DNA from: Acholoe squamosa
Lineage: Eukaryota; Annelida; Polychaeta; Phyllodocida; Polynoidae
Assembly (NCBI GenBank): GCA_949317995.1
Contig: OX439036.1
Coordinates: 103,957,891 to 104,021,890, forward strand
Length of the DNA stretch: 64,000 bases
Direction of reading: 5' to 3'
Position numbers and translations under genes: made by a program. This document shows positions 42,173-52,460 of this stretch, one piece after another (positions within the stretch are counted from its first letter, which is position 1; each line of letters starts with the position of its first letter). The notes under the pieces are model-generated. The model searched no databases. It was not told where the DNA came from and saw nothing but the letters and a program-made list of their open reading frames with translations.

Positions 42173-43512
42173 AACAAGTATTTTCTTACTACATAACACA
42201 TCAATTATTATAATATATAACAGCAATTATTATAAGCTTTTGTTCCTTATACTCTGAACTAATCCTGATTTTCTTTCTGAGAAGAGTTGCTTGGATTTTG
42301 AGAGTGTGAGGAAGCTGGTATTTCCTTACCTACAAATGGTTTCACCATGGCAGGGGCGGGTTTTTTTCTTTTTTTTCTTCTGTGATGTTGATGATTTAGT
42401 GAAGGTAGTCAATTGTTCTTCCAACCTATGCGAAAACGAGCCATGACCAAGATCGGTACTGGTACTTTGGGAAGTTGTGATGAATCATTACTCCTGAGAG
42501 AAAGGTAGGATCGGGGCCTGCCAGATCGTCATGAGGTATTCTTCTGCTATCAAATTTGAACGTGTTGGGAAGGTTTTCTTCTCCATTTTGATGATGTTGT
42601 CTAACGAAAATAGCTGAAAATAGCAGAGTGCCACTATTGCAAGATGATTGAGTTCTTGAAGTTGGAATTGCAGAACAGCCATTGAGTTATTTTATTTCTT
42701 TCTTCTCCTGCAAGGACAGTCTTAATCTTGCTTCATTTTTTTTTCTTAGGCACTACTAGGGTGTAGCCTATTAGTGTGTGATCTTCCTTTTTGTTTTATT
42801 TTGACAGTCTTGTCTAACATTTTGTTGGCGATTAACATTGAGTGGTAAAGGCTCCACCAAGAGCGAGTCTTTCATGTAGAGGTATCCTAAGAGCACTGTC
42901 AGTTCTTATAAAAAAAAATTTCTGTCCGTGATGTTCGCCAGTAAAGGGAGAAGGGAAATTTTCTGTTGGAGGTTCAAGAGATGCATGGAATCCATGGAAT
43001 ACCATCGAGTTAAGTTGGCTTCAGGAAGGACATCACAAGCTCAGTAGTCCTTGACATATGCTCAATAGTTTTGCCATATGCCCATGGGCGTGACCTTTTT
43101 GTCCTTAGGGGCATCGTCACTGTTGTCAAAACCTTAATCTCTTTAGAAGTATCACACCTTTAAGAAGTGGGATAACATTCGAGGTTTTGGATGGCGTGAT
43201 GAATAGTTGCCATTTATGGAATCGCTGTGGAAGACTGAAGGAACAGAGACTCTGAGAATGTCTTAGGGTTTCAATATTTCTTTTCTTCTTATTCCTTTTC
43301 AGTGTGATGAGGGTTTCTGCTCATGTCATCATTTCTAATTTTTCTTTGAGGGCTAAGTAGTGTTTTTCTCTTTTCTTGTGAACGCGGGTTGCGACTAAAC
43401 TCTTATATGTGTATATACCTTAAACAGGCACTTACCACGGGAGATATGTCATCAACAACAATGGTGGTTAGATGTGACTATGCACCCAGAGGTGCTAAAG
43501 GTGGGCTACATA

Positions 43513-43516
<4 letters not shown>

Positions 43517-43574
<58 letters not shown>
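43517..43574. repeat. (TA)n microsatellite
   Basis: About 28 TA units preceded by a short GT run. Confidence 0.97.
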
Positions 43575-43575
<1 letters not shown>

Positions 43576-44080
43576 CTGATCCAGATCGAGAGGGTCAGTT
43601 GTGGGCAGTCTCTCGAGGGAGATACATCTGACAGAATCAATGGAAGTTGGGATATAACTTTATATCTTGGAGGTCCGGTGATGACATCAATTCTTTTTAT
43701 CTTTCCATCTTTTCACCTTGCGGATTCTGTTTCCTTTTTGTATGTTTTCACATACAAATGCCTTTATGCTTGCCAATGGTGAGGGTGATGGTGATGTACT
43801 ATAGTGACTGGAGTCAGCTTACTTGAAAGGGAGTGCGACCCCAGAGTGCCTGTATTATCACATATGATTTGGAGCGTCCATTATAACAACAGCAGACTTT
43901 TTCTTGACAACTGCGGATTTGTATTGAGAATTCTGTGTTTTTTGGATTTGGGAATGGTAGGTTTGTGATGCCATAATTTGAGAAGTTTATGATACAACAT
44001 TTCAAGAATTATGTTGCTAGTCTTTAATCTACTATAGAGTCATCTCGGAGTGAGAGTTTTCCCATACTTTGGCAGATTAA

Positions 44081-44446
44081 GTGGTTGGCCAAAACCAGGA
44101 GGGTGGATTGCAAGGTTCCAGAAATGTCGACAAAATGCAATTGGAATACATTAAGATAGGGCCAATTTGGCGAGTATCCGCGAGGGATGAGGTGTTTTGT
44201 ATAGATCAGGAATTGGGATGCTATGACTGGGTATCACCACCTAAAGATATGACCAGTGTAAAATCCTTAGAGACTCTAGCCATAGCACGTATTGTCAAAG
44301 GAGGCTGGTGCATTGCGACTTTACCCGAGAAACTGAGAAAGGCAGTTAATGCGTATTATCAAAAGTATGTGGTAGGGAAGTTGCATATTCTTGGAGACAT
44401 TATCCCCTGGTGTTTTATGTGCCAACCTCAGGCCCACGCAACGTGA
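44081..44446 (+). CDS. Small ORF with SOCS/BC-box-like motif
   Basis: A 121-codon intact frame 5' of the 3' LTR. Residues 62-71, SLETLAIARI, fit an elongin BC-box ((S/T/P)-L-x-x-x-(C/A/S)-x-x-x-hydrophobic), and residues 79-90, ATLPEKLRKAVN, sit where the Cul5-box LPxx-hydrophobic motif lies in SOCS boxes, with similar spacing. The N-terminal 60 residues would be the target-binding part; they hold no recognised domain. If real, the product would recruit an elongin/cullin-5 ubiquitin ligase, a strategy known for some viral accessory proteins. A pyrimidine-rich stretch ending in ...TTTGGCAG (about 44075) could be a splice acceptor. The motif is short and degenerate, so a chance match is possible. 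Confidence 0.45.
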   Translation: MVGQNQEGGLQGSRNVDKMQLEYIKIGPIWRVSARDEVFCIDQELGCYDWVSPPKDMTSVKSLETLAIARIVKGGWCIATLPEKLRKAVNAYYQKYVVGKLHILGDIIPWCFMCQPQAHAT

Positions 44447-45180
44447 AAATGTCGAATGTGTAAGCTTCGACGAATGGCTATTCAAGTCCATCAGTAACAA
44501 AGTGAGCGGAGGTTGAGGATAGAGAATAGTATCTTTATGCCAAGATATTATTTCTTAAACCTTATGTGGCAAACATTGACTTTCATGGTGCGCATCTCCA
44601 CTTCCGAAGCGTGATGGAGTACTCCCGAATTCTTTTCTGCATGATCTCTAGACTTTTGTAGAATTCTTCTTCACTACACTTACAATTTGTCTACATAAGC
44701 AACACACTTTTAAATATACTTTTTCAAAAATACAAATAGTTAAGTAATAATTATATTCCTTTAATAAAAAGGAATGTTCTTCATTTCTCTGGCCTAAAGA
44801 GAAGAGAGAGAAACGAGCCAGTGAATTGGTGCACCAATTAAACTTATCTGTATAAAGTCAAGAGGTTATAATTGTCATGAGTGTGTTTAAGACATAAAAA
44901 AGGCTCGAGTGTGATTCTTCTCTTTTATGACATTCTTGTGGGTAAAGGGTATTTGTGAAAATCTTTTATTCTAACTTGACACTAACTGGACAAGGTCTGT
45001 ACTGTTTGGAGTGTTTGGAGGGCGTCCAGAGCTGTCACTATTTAATGAAGAGTCTAAGAAAGTAGCCCGAAGTTCTTTTGTAAAGTCTGGTCGAGTGACA
45101 TGAGAGAGGGGATGTGACCACTGGATCAAAATCAGCGAGAACTGAACAATTAAATAGGACCTCCTGGTGACGGTGCGGCA
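44447..45180. other. No gene seen
   Basis: AT-rich. It holds no frame with coding-like composition. Confidence 0.4.
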
Positions 45181-45687
45181 TTGAAGTCACAATTCTTCTC
45201 GTCATTAGATTTTTTTTCATCAAGAACATTGTGGAGTTCGATGGTCATGGATCCTCTAAATACTGCCATCACAGTCTCTGGTCTTCGAGACCTACAAGTG
45301 AACAATTTCCATGAACTGCAAATATATAATCTCTACGACTTTCAAATGCATTATTTTCGTGAACTCCAAGTGCACAATCTCTATGATCTTCAAGTGTACA
45401 ATCTCTGTGATTTCCAGGTGTACGATTTTTATGACCTCCGAGTGTATCATCTTTGTGACCTTCCGACCTACAGTCTTTATGATCTTCAACTGTACGGTCT
45501 TTATGATCTGCAGTCATATAGACTTCGTGATCTGCAACCATACAGCATCCATAATCTTCACCCACACAATCCTTATGATCTTCAAACCTATTCTCTAGTG
45601 GGGAGGATAACTGATGAATTAGACTGGATTGTAGTCAACGACAACACCGTACCAGTTCTACCTGTTTTCTTTCCGAGTGTTATATGA
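45181..45687 (+). CDS. ORF of 10-residue tandem repeats
   Basis: A 168-codon frame. Residues ~36-138 consist of about ten 10-residue repeats of the form YDLQVYNL(Y/C), encoded by a 30-bp tandem repeat, flanked by a unique N-terminal 35 residues and a C-terminal acidic/hydrophobic tail (ITDELDWIVVNDNTVPVLPV). Two other frames (plus 45311-45598; minus 45269-45565 and 45292-45489) are also open through the repeat simply because the unit is a multiple of three. This frame is preferred because it extends beyond the repeat on both sides. No family is recognised. Alternating Leu/Tyr/Asp could give a beta-solenoid-like or LRR-like fold, but that is speculation. Confidence 0.4.
   Translation: MKSQFFSSLDFFSSRTLWSSMVMDPLNTAITVSGLRDLQVNNFHELQIYNLYDFQMHYFRELQVHNLYDLQVYNLCDFQVYDFYDLRVYHLCDLPTYSLYDLQLYGLYDLQSYRLRDLQPYSIHNLHPHNPYDLQTYSLVGRITDELDWIVVNDNTVPVLPVFFPSVI
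45290..45600 (+). repeat. 30-bp tandem repeat, ~10 units
   Basis: Units like TATGATCTTCAAGTGTACAA followed by TCTCTATGACCTTC recur every 30 bases with scattered substitutions. Confidence 0.9.
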
Positions 45688-46042
45688 TCCATTACACACT
45701 CATCTGTGCAGTGAGTTTAAAAGTTGCCGACTTGCTGCTCATAATAGAATACGTGGTTGTCAAGTGTATCGGATGCCAGGATAAGTGACAGGGATTTGCT
45801 TGCCTGCCAAGCAGACCACCTGACTTGACTTATTCATACAAAGAGCTGGTGCATTTGCCGAGCGGTGGTAGGAAATCAGCATCATTTAAGCTGAGCTATT
45901 CCTGCTTTGATCTATGTTGGAATGCTAGGGAAGTATATCTACCATGTTTTCTTTTGTCTTACCCAAACACTAAGGTGCTCTGAGTGTGCGGACATGCTAT
46001 TTCTGTATCTTACCAATGAACTCCAGCCTCATCCATAAGGAC

Positions 46043-46407
46043 CCCACTTGGCAAAAAACGTGTTTATAACGTTTGCAAACGTTTTTATTTGGTTTGGGTA
46101 AAAACATTTTAAAAAAAACGGGGGCGACATTGAAAAAACGTTTTTAAATGTTTTTTCAACCAATTTTCAACCAAATAGAAACGTTTGCTTTTTCAACCAA
46201 TTTTCAACCAAATAAAAATGTTTTTTATTTACGTTTCTTTTATGTTAAACCTGATATAAAAACGTTTTTATAAAAACGTCAAAATAACATTTTTTTGAGT
46301 ACATGTAAAAACGTTATTTTGACGTTTAAAGAAAACATTTTGCAAACTTAGGAACCAAAATAAAACGTTTTTTTGACGTAAAAAAAACCGTTTTTCTGCC
46401 AAGTGGG
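46043..46407. mobile_element. Hairpin MITE with CCCACTTGGCA ends
   Basis: CCCACTTGGCAAAAAACG at the left is matched by the complement of CGTTTTTCTGCCAAGTGGG at the right (one mismatch). The interior repeats AAAACGTTTTTAT / CAACCAATTTTCAACCAAAT motifs in both orientations. No frame. Confidence 0.85.
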
Positions 46408-46550
46408 ACGTGGATAAAGCCGTCCCAAAAAGAGTTCCTGTCTGCAGCAGGATGCAGTCATATCTCTGTCTTCAATCCCTCTCAAGGTGCTACACTTAGA
46501 AATATATGTAAAAAAACTTGTCAGTACACTTAATACAATTCTCAATTTCT

Positions 46551-47194
46551 CTTTGAAATTCAATGGTATTTGTGAATTTATGTTTTGGAAATACCCTCGC
46601 ATTGGAACTTTAATGAGGATGAAAATTTGTAAAGGTTTGTAATTGTGTGGAAGTAAGTACATTCAACAACGATGGGAATTACTCATGCCCGATATTGTGT
46701 ATATGATGTTATTGATGAAATGTGGTGGCATTATTATTTGAGGTTTATAGATATTGACACCATTGACTTTGAAACCAATTGGATCTAACTTATTGAAATT
46801 CTTCCTGTTTAAGGCGTGTGTTTAGGAATTCTAAATTGAAATGTGAAAACAACGCTGGAGTCTGAATTGTATTTGACCTTGGATTGGCATATATACTTAT
46901 TCAATAAAAACCCTTGGAGATGAAGTACCTAATTATATTTTCTTTCCAAATGGGCTATGGGATTTAAACACAAGCTCTACTACTTTACGCTAGCTTGAGA
47001 ACATTCCCCAAATACATAGTTAAACTGCGAGTGGAGATGGGAGTGAGGTAAAACATAACTGGTGGAAACCTGAGTTCGATTATTGCATTATAAGCTACCC
47101 CCATCATAGAAGCTAAAACCCCCATTAAAGTTTCTCTCCCCAACCAACTTAAGCACATAAAACCCCTCTCATCCCCTCCGCCTGTGATAGCCCA
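46551..47194 (+). mobile_element. 3' LTR (homologous part) of the large retroelement
   Basis: Nearly identical to 20835-21472, including ATATACTTATTCAATAAAAA and the end GATAGCCCA. It is followed by GTTTG. Its left part (the U3 start) is missing or replaced: sequence left of 46551 no longer matches the 5' copy, and a MITE (46043-46407) lies nearby. Confidence 0.75.
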
Positions 47195-48814
47195 GTTTGC
47201 TCATGATCAAAGTCAAATAACTGCAATACAAACTCCCATATCAGGAGGATAATTTCTGGTTTTAATTGTCTTTTCCCTTCATCAGGCCTTTTAACGATGT
47301 TGATACCGAAAATTTCAGAGTGACTTGAGATAACATAAAAGTTTAGTTGTTCAAGGTCAAGATTACATCTGTAATACAAACAGAGTGTAATTGGAAATAG
47401 TTCATTCAATAAAAGGTTATGAAAGGGCTTAGATACAGAACACTGCATGAAATTAGATTTGATATGATGGAAATACTAGTTTAGACTGTAAATAGAGAAC
47501 ATGGACTGTCTATTAAGGTGTCACGGCACTGATAGGGCCAAGGACATTCTGATTTCCCCCCCCCCCATCTTCCACCATAAAACTGGCGTCAATCGGGTTC
47601 TAATTTGATGGCGTTCATAAATAAAGGCTTAAATTAAAGATCATTGTTGATTTTTTTAGCATGGTCAACCATAACAGAGTCAGATCCGTTTTTGCACCAG
47701 TTGCTATGGAAACCACCATGTTGAATAAATTAAATGATACAGGCGCCCCTGGCAGGTCACAAATGTGACCTTGGACCCCTCTCTGACAGAATAGGTTTCC
47801 ACTGGCAACCTGTGTAGAGCAAGGGTAATTTCATGCAATGTAAGCCACATACTAGATGTCTCTATGAATGATTAAGTATCGGGTGACTGAATACCTATAG
47901 TAAAATCATAAAAGATACTGAAACACTCAAAGACCTTAAATCACTATCTTAAATATTCAAGGATTTAATGCCTAAAAGCTCAAGATGGATCACATAAAAA
48001 TATACTATATCTTAAAGCAAGCTGTTCTTGCGTAAAATATCTAAGAACAGGATACCTAAGTTCTGCTTTATTGTCCTTGATAATATAAGGAATCCACAAG
48101 GATACATTTATGATGTATGTGGCTAGTTTGTTGATGGATCCTGTTTTGCTGGTTGCTTTGAAACTCTTCTGTATCAAACGTTTTCCAGGCATGTGTTCAG
48201 AGTAAAAGAAAATGATAAAAATAATGCATATGATTTTTCCCTTGGAGATTATAATCCATGATATTTGCAACATCCATCTGCAAAGTATGTTCAACCCATT
48301 GTCAGCCAGCATAACAAACTCTTTCAGAGCCTGATATCAGGACCTATAGGTTATAATGCTCCATGTTCTCTATACACTATGTCACATCTAAAGGCAAACC
48401 CCTTGACTGAGAATCTGAGATACTGAGATTTTACCCCTCAGCCATTTAGATTGTGGTGTACATCAGCCCATTGCTCCAGTATATTGTGGTCACTTTACAG
48501 CCCTGGATGGCCCAAACTATCACTTGACACCCTTCCTCCAGGGGCTGTACTGTCTTACCAATCCTCACACGCTGCTTCTGAGTTTCTTTCCCTGTTGAGA
48601 ACTCGTTAGCGCAAGCCTTTTCTAGTAGATGAGACTTTGCTAAGTTTGGGGAGGGGGGCTGATGTTGGGTGTGGCTAGTGTGTGCCACCCAGCCCATTGG
48701 AGCAGTGAGAAAGCAGAAGGGCTGGAAAGGGAGGGTAATTGGCGACTATGCCCCACCCCACCTCATTTTAATGTCAAACAGCGCGGCAAAATCTGTGGCG
48801 CCATCTGACAATCT
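47195..48814. other. No gene seen
   Basis: Flanking AT-rich DNA with a C-run at 47560. Short frames on both strands lack recognisable domains. Confidence 0.45.
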
Positions 48815-49068
48815 GTGAGTGAGTGAGTAATGGTTGTTTAACGCCAAGCCGACAGCTAAGGTCATATTCATGGCGGAAAAAGTACATTAGACATCACGTC
48901 ACAAAGGAATACATGTGCCTGTGCCCGTGCATATGGACACCAGACACATGTAAGAAAGAGGGGACAGGAAAGAGGAGATTCAAGGAACGAATATGTGCCA
49001 GTGCCCGCGCATATGGACACCACCCACACTCAGAGAGGATAGAAAAGCAAGACATAGACCCCTTTTAA
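48815..49068 (+). repeat. Dispersed repeat starting GAGTGAGTGAGTAATGGTTG
   Basis: GAGTGAGTGAGT followed by GTTGTTTAACGCC resembles the head of common marine-invertebrate (notably molluscan) dispersed repeats. Inside, ATATGTGCC(A/T)GTGCCCGCGC-ATATGGACACC occurs twice (about 48911 and 48990). The 81-codon frame across it is not considered a gene. Confidence 0.4.
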
Positions 49069-50257
49069 AGATGGCCTGGGGCTGGGGAGGCCCGCTGACA
49101 ATCTGTGGCAGCATCTGTGGCATCAGATGGCCTTGACCTTTGACCTGTGACTAGCAGCCGAATTCGTCGTAGTCAAGGAGGGCCCTCACTTTGGAAAATG
49201 TATTTCACATTTCTCAGTGCTTTTAGTATATTTGAACTTCAAATTCAAGTGAGGTTTTGAAATGAGTATTAACTTAAAGTTCATAAACGAATTGCATTTT
49301 CCAGTCAATGTTCAAGGAATATATTATTCCAAGGCCACATTCAAAGCTGATTCAATGGCAGAATTTTCTGAAATGTTCTACCTCTTCTTGTCATGACAAG
49401 ATCAGCTTTAAATCAATCAGAATAACAGCTATCTTTTAATTACAATTTATTTCTCTGGATTTTGTTGTAAAGAATGGCTAAAACTCAATGCCAGTTGCTC
49501 TAAATATTACCTCCCTTGAATTCCGGAAGAAAAATCGAGTTAATTTTGAAAAAAAAATACACATTTCAAGGTAGCCTCTTTTGGTTTATCTGTTCCCTGC
49601 AAGCACTCAAGCTTATTTCAATGGGGTGGGGACCAGCGGTCAAATAACCCCTTTTTATATATAGGGTAACAAGAAATAAATAAAGAGGTCCTATCAAATC
49701 TGCCCAATCTCTAAGTTTCTTTATCAGTGGGAGTAGGAGTGTCTCGTAAAAGATCGTAAGCCTAAACTACACTAGATATAAGTTTAGTTTTTACAAACTT
49801 TCTTGTAACATTTTGTGAAACACTTGTGTGGAGGTCAAAACACTTTTTGCCAAACGTATTTAAAATCAAAAGTATCACGACCATTCCCTATATGCATGAA
49901 ATGAAGTGGAATTTATCTTCTATGTTAAACCTAGTTTAATATAAACCAGTGTCATCCTTTCCATAATATTTTGTCTTCAACCCTTGTGCTCACAGATGCC
50001 TTACTGCAATGCAAAAAGCCTAAACACAGCTGGATTAATCATTTAGTTGAATTAGGGTATATAAATGCCCTGAAATCATACTAGATGGGGGCAGGTAGGC
50101 TGTCAGAAACCTTCGTAGAAGCCTATAATATGCCAAAGTCTAGGCGGTCAGAGGACAGAGTTATAAAAATTAATGCTCAGTTAACTGTGTTAAAAAACAG
50201 CCCACATTCCGACATGTGGGTCAATATATATATAGTTAAACATACTTTGCATGCCTT
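49069..50257. other. No gene seen
   Basis: AT-rich noncoding sequence. Confidence 0.5.
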
Positions 50258-50260
50258 TAC

Positions 50261-50261
<1 letters not shown>

Positions 50262-50321
<60 letters not shown>
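50262..50321. repeat. (AT)n microsatellite
   Basis: About 29 AT units. Confidence 0.97.
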
Positions 50322-50324
<3 letters not shown>

Positions 50325-50334
50325 GCAATTTTCA

Positions 50335-51121
50335 TTTTAAGGGTCTCAACTTCCGCTGCATTTGTCACACTACTCTAGAAAATCCCCTATGTAAAATAAA
50401 CTAATTCAGACGTTATAGGTGTATAGTAGACATCGCCATCTACAAGTCCTTTTTTTTTATTTACAGATTTGGATGATTTTTAGCGTTTTTTTCCTTAGAA
50501 ATCTCTAAAATATGGCATTTTCACAATGTCACACATCCATTTTTCATGCTTGACCTACCTTAAATCAATACACACTCATGTTGACACCCAGTATTTGTTT
50601 TAGTTAATCATATTAGGCCCTTAGATGACACAGACAAAATATATTGAATGGGGTTGAAAGCATTAATTTAGATTTTTGAGGATAATTATATGTATCTATA
50701 CATTTAGGGCAATGTAAGATCCGGCAACATGACCATAATTCCTTCAATAATAGTGCAAATTCCTTGCAAAACCGCCAGTAATTTAATACCTATGAACAAT
50801 TTGTCCATTCTAATTTTCAAAGAGATATCCCTATTACCTTGCTTTGTATGGTGCAATATGTAGCTCAAAAAATGGTGTGGACAATGGACGTGCCGGATCT
50901 TACACCTAAAAGGCCTTCAGTTAATGTCCCAGAGAAAAATAATGTTGTAACCTATGTATTAGTTTATATAATTCATGTTATATTCATGTCATAATCTGCC
51001 ATTATGCAAAAAAAACGATTAATCTAGCTAAGATACTTTTGTCAGGATGAGGGGACAAAAAGAGGTTGCTTTAACACTATTTCAATGCATCTAATTTGCT
51101 TGAAAGTTGAGACCCCTAAAA
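50335..51121. mobile_element. TIR element truncating the DIRS element, ~785 bp
   Basis: TTTTAAGGGTCTCAACTT at 50335 is matched by the complement of AAGTTGAGACCCCTAAAA ending at 51121. The interior is noncoding. The right end sits exactly where DIRS RNase H coding stops, so it inserted into, or lies at a breakpoint of, that element. TSD not resolved. Confidence 0.65.
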
Positions 51122-52437
51122 TGTCTTCGAGTGTTCGAGTATGTGTATGGGCTTGCAGGCTTCTATGTGTGCTTCGTCATATTGTAGTGTATAGTAGTGT
51201 TGGTCTGAGTTGTCACCCCCGCCCACCAGTGTAGAGTCACATTCTAACGAGTAGGTTTCAGTGGGTGGTAGTAGGAGGTGTATGCCGTTAGCCAGGATTG
51301 CATACTTAATAAACCATGATATGTCAGATTTGCATGGGTTGTTGAGGAAGACCAAACCGACATCTGGAGCGTTCTTTAGTGTCTCCAGTACCCTACACAT
51401 GAACTTCCTTGAGTTAGGGATGCATTTTGAAATGTGAGATAATTTGCCTACCAACGACTGAAGTTGCTTCTTAGTGGCAAATTTGGACCTCTCACAGGGT
51501 TTGCACTCATCGCTATCATCCTGCAGTTTAGAGTCAGGTATAGTAAGGGTCATTTCTATCGTATTGAGTCTGAATCCCAGCCAGTCCATGATCTGGGTTG
51601 GAGGTTCATATTTTTTAGGGGACAACTCGATGCCTAGTTCAGCTGTCAGACTTAGGAAGTCTGAATAAGCCTGATTAGCCTCATCCAGATTCTGAGCTGC
51701 CCCGCAGAAGCGTCGAGGTAGTTCAAGGACCAATTCCCTTGTTTAGCAAAGAGGTAGGCAATAGCCGAGGTAGTGCGTTGACAGGCTAAGCTGAAAAGCC
51801 TGGCCCCAAAGGAGGGGCAAGTGTCTATATAGTAGAGGCCTTTGTGTTTCATGGTGAGTAGTGGTAAGTCATTGACCTCGATTTTCAACTGTCTATAAGT
51901 AAGAGCCATGTCCGCCTTGTACATATAGGAGCCTTGTCCAAGGGAACAGACTTTATTGACAAGGTCAGCGATGAAAGGCAGGGTGTAAGGTCCATGCTGT
52001 CCGTTGATACAGTTTTTAGTGACACTACTGTTCATGCCCTTACCATCAGGGAAAGATAGATCTAGTACTACCCTTCTAGAGGAGGTCTCTTTCTTTGGTC
52101 GGGTGAGTAGAGGTGCTACATTGCACCAGGGCTTAAATGGAGCCGATGTGAAAGGCCCAAGCAGTCCCCCTAGTTCTAGTTCATTTTTGATGAATTTGTC
52201 TATGTGAGTACGGTATCTAAGGCCTGAGCTGTGGCGTGTTTCAGTGGAGATGGGTTGTGTATCTGCAGTGTAGCCCACGGGCCAACCATAGCGTAAGTAT
52301 TCACATAGTTTGTAGTCAAGATAACCTTGTAATTTGCTTTCCCAGATGTCCAGATTGAGGCCCGATGGTAATGTAAGTCTGAGGCCTAACCTGTTGTTGC
52401 AAGCAGGTCTCTCTAATAGTGTCATATAGCTTAGCAT
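51116..52437 (-). pseudogene. pol: DIRS-type reverse transcriptase and RNase H
   Basis: Minus strand. The frame 52437-51652 carries GLLGPFTSAPFKPWCNVAPL, then RPKKETSSRRVVLDLSFPDG and KADMALTYRQLKIEVNDLPL, the finger/palm pattern of DIRS/Ngaro-type reverse transcriptases (L.+PKK....R...DLS.P.G..VN). It reaches LNYLDA, where one base is missing in the codon of the second catalytic Asp (near 51711). The next frame (51733-51116) continues with GAAQNLDEANQAYSDFLSLT, SPKKYEPPTQIMDWLGFRL and an RNase H segment (ECDSTLVGGG) that stops after IEACKPIHIL. The tyrosine recombinase that DIRS elements use instead of integrase is not present. The copy is inactive. Confidence 0.85.
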
Positions 52438-52460
52438 ATTGAGGGAAACTATCCCAAAGG

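Larger units (their letters stand above)
40838..44080. other. Element interior, no confident gene
   Basis: Mostly T-rich plus-strand sequence with short frames on both strands. It contains an AT-rich (AATA)n stretch at 42126-42172 and a (TA)n run at 43517-43574. The strand asymmetry (T- and G-rich plus strand) would fit a minus-strand gene with introns, but I cannot define exons. Confidence 0.35.
20835..47194 (+). mobile_element. Large envelope-bearing Ty3/gypsy-like provirus, decayed
   Basis: It is bounded by the two direct LTR-like repeats and contains plus-strand gag, protease, integrase and F-like envelope remnants in retroviral order. Extra ORFs are dUTPase, a coiled-coil ORF, a membrane ORF, an antisense ORF, a SOCS-box-like ORF and a repeat ORF. 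At about 26 kb it is far larger than a typical 5-10 kb element. Removing the recognisable later insertions (26546-27050, 29812-30400, 34157-34648, 46043-46407) accounts for only ~2 kb of that. Reverse transcriptase and RNase H are missing. Every long gene has stops or shifts, so it is inactive. The extent is an inference from the flanking repeats. Confidence 0.6.

Noticed and set aside
45269-45598. Additional plus and minus frames within the 30-bp repeat
   Set aside because: A unit length divisible by three keeps all such frames open. Only the 45181-45687 frame extends into unique sequence on both sides.
50085-50378. ORFs with Tyr-Ile repeats
   Set aside because: Translation of an (AT)n microsatellite. 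The same applies to 2695-2889 and 43389-43631.
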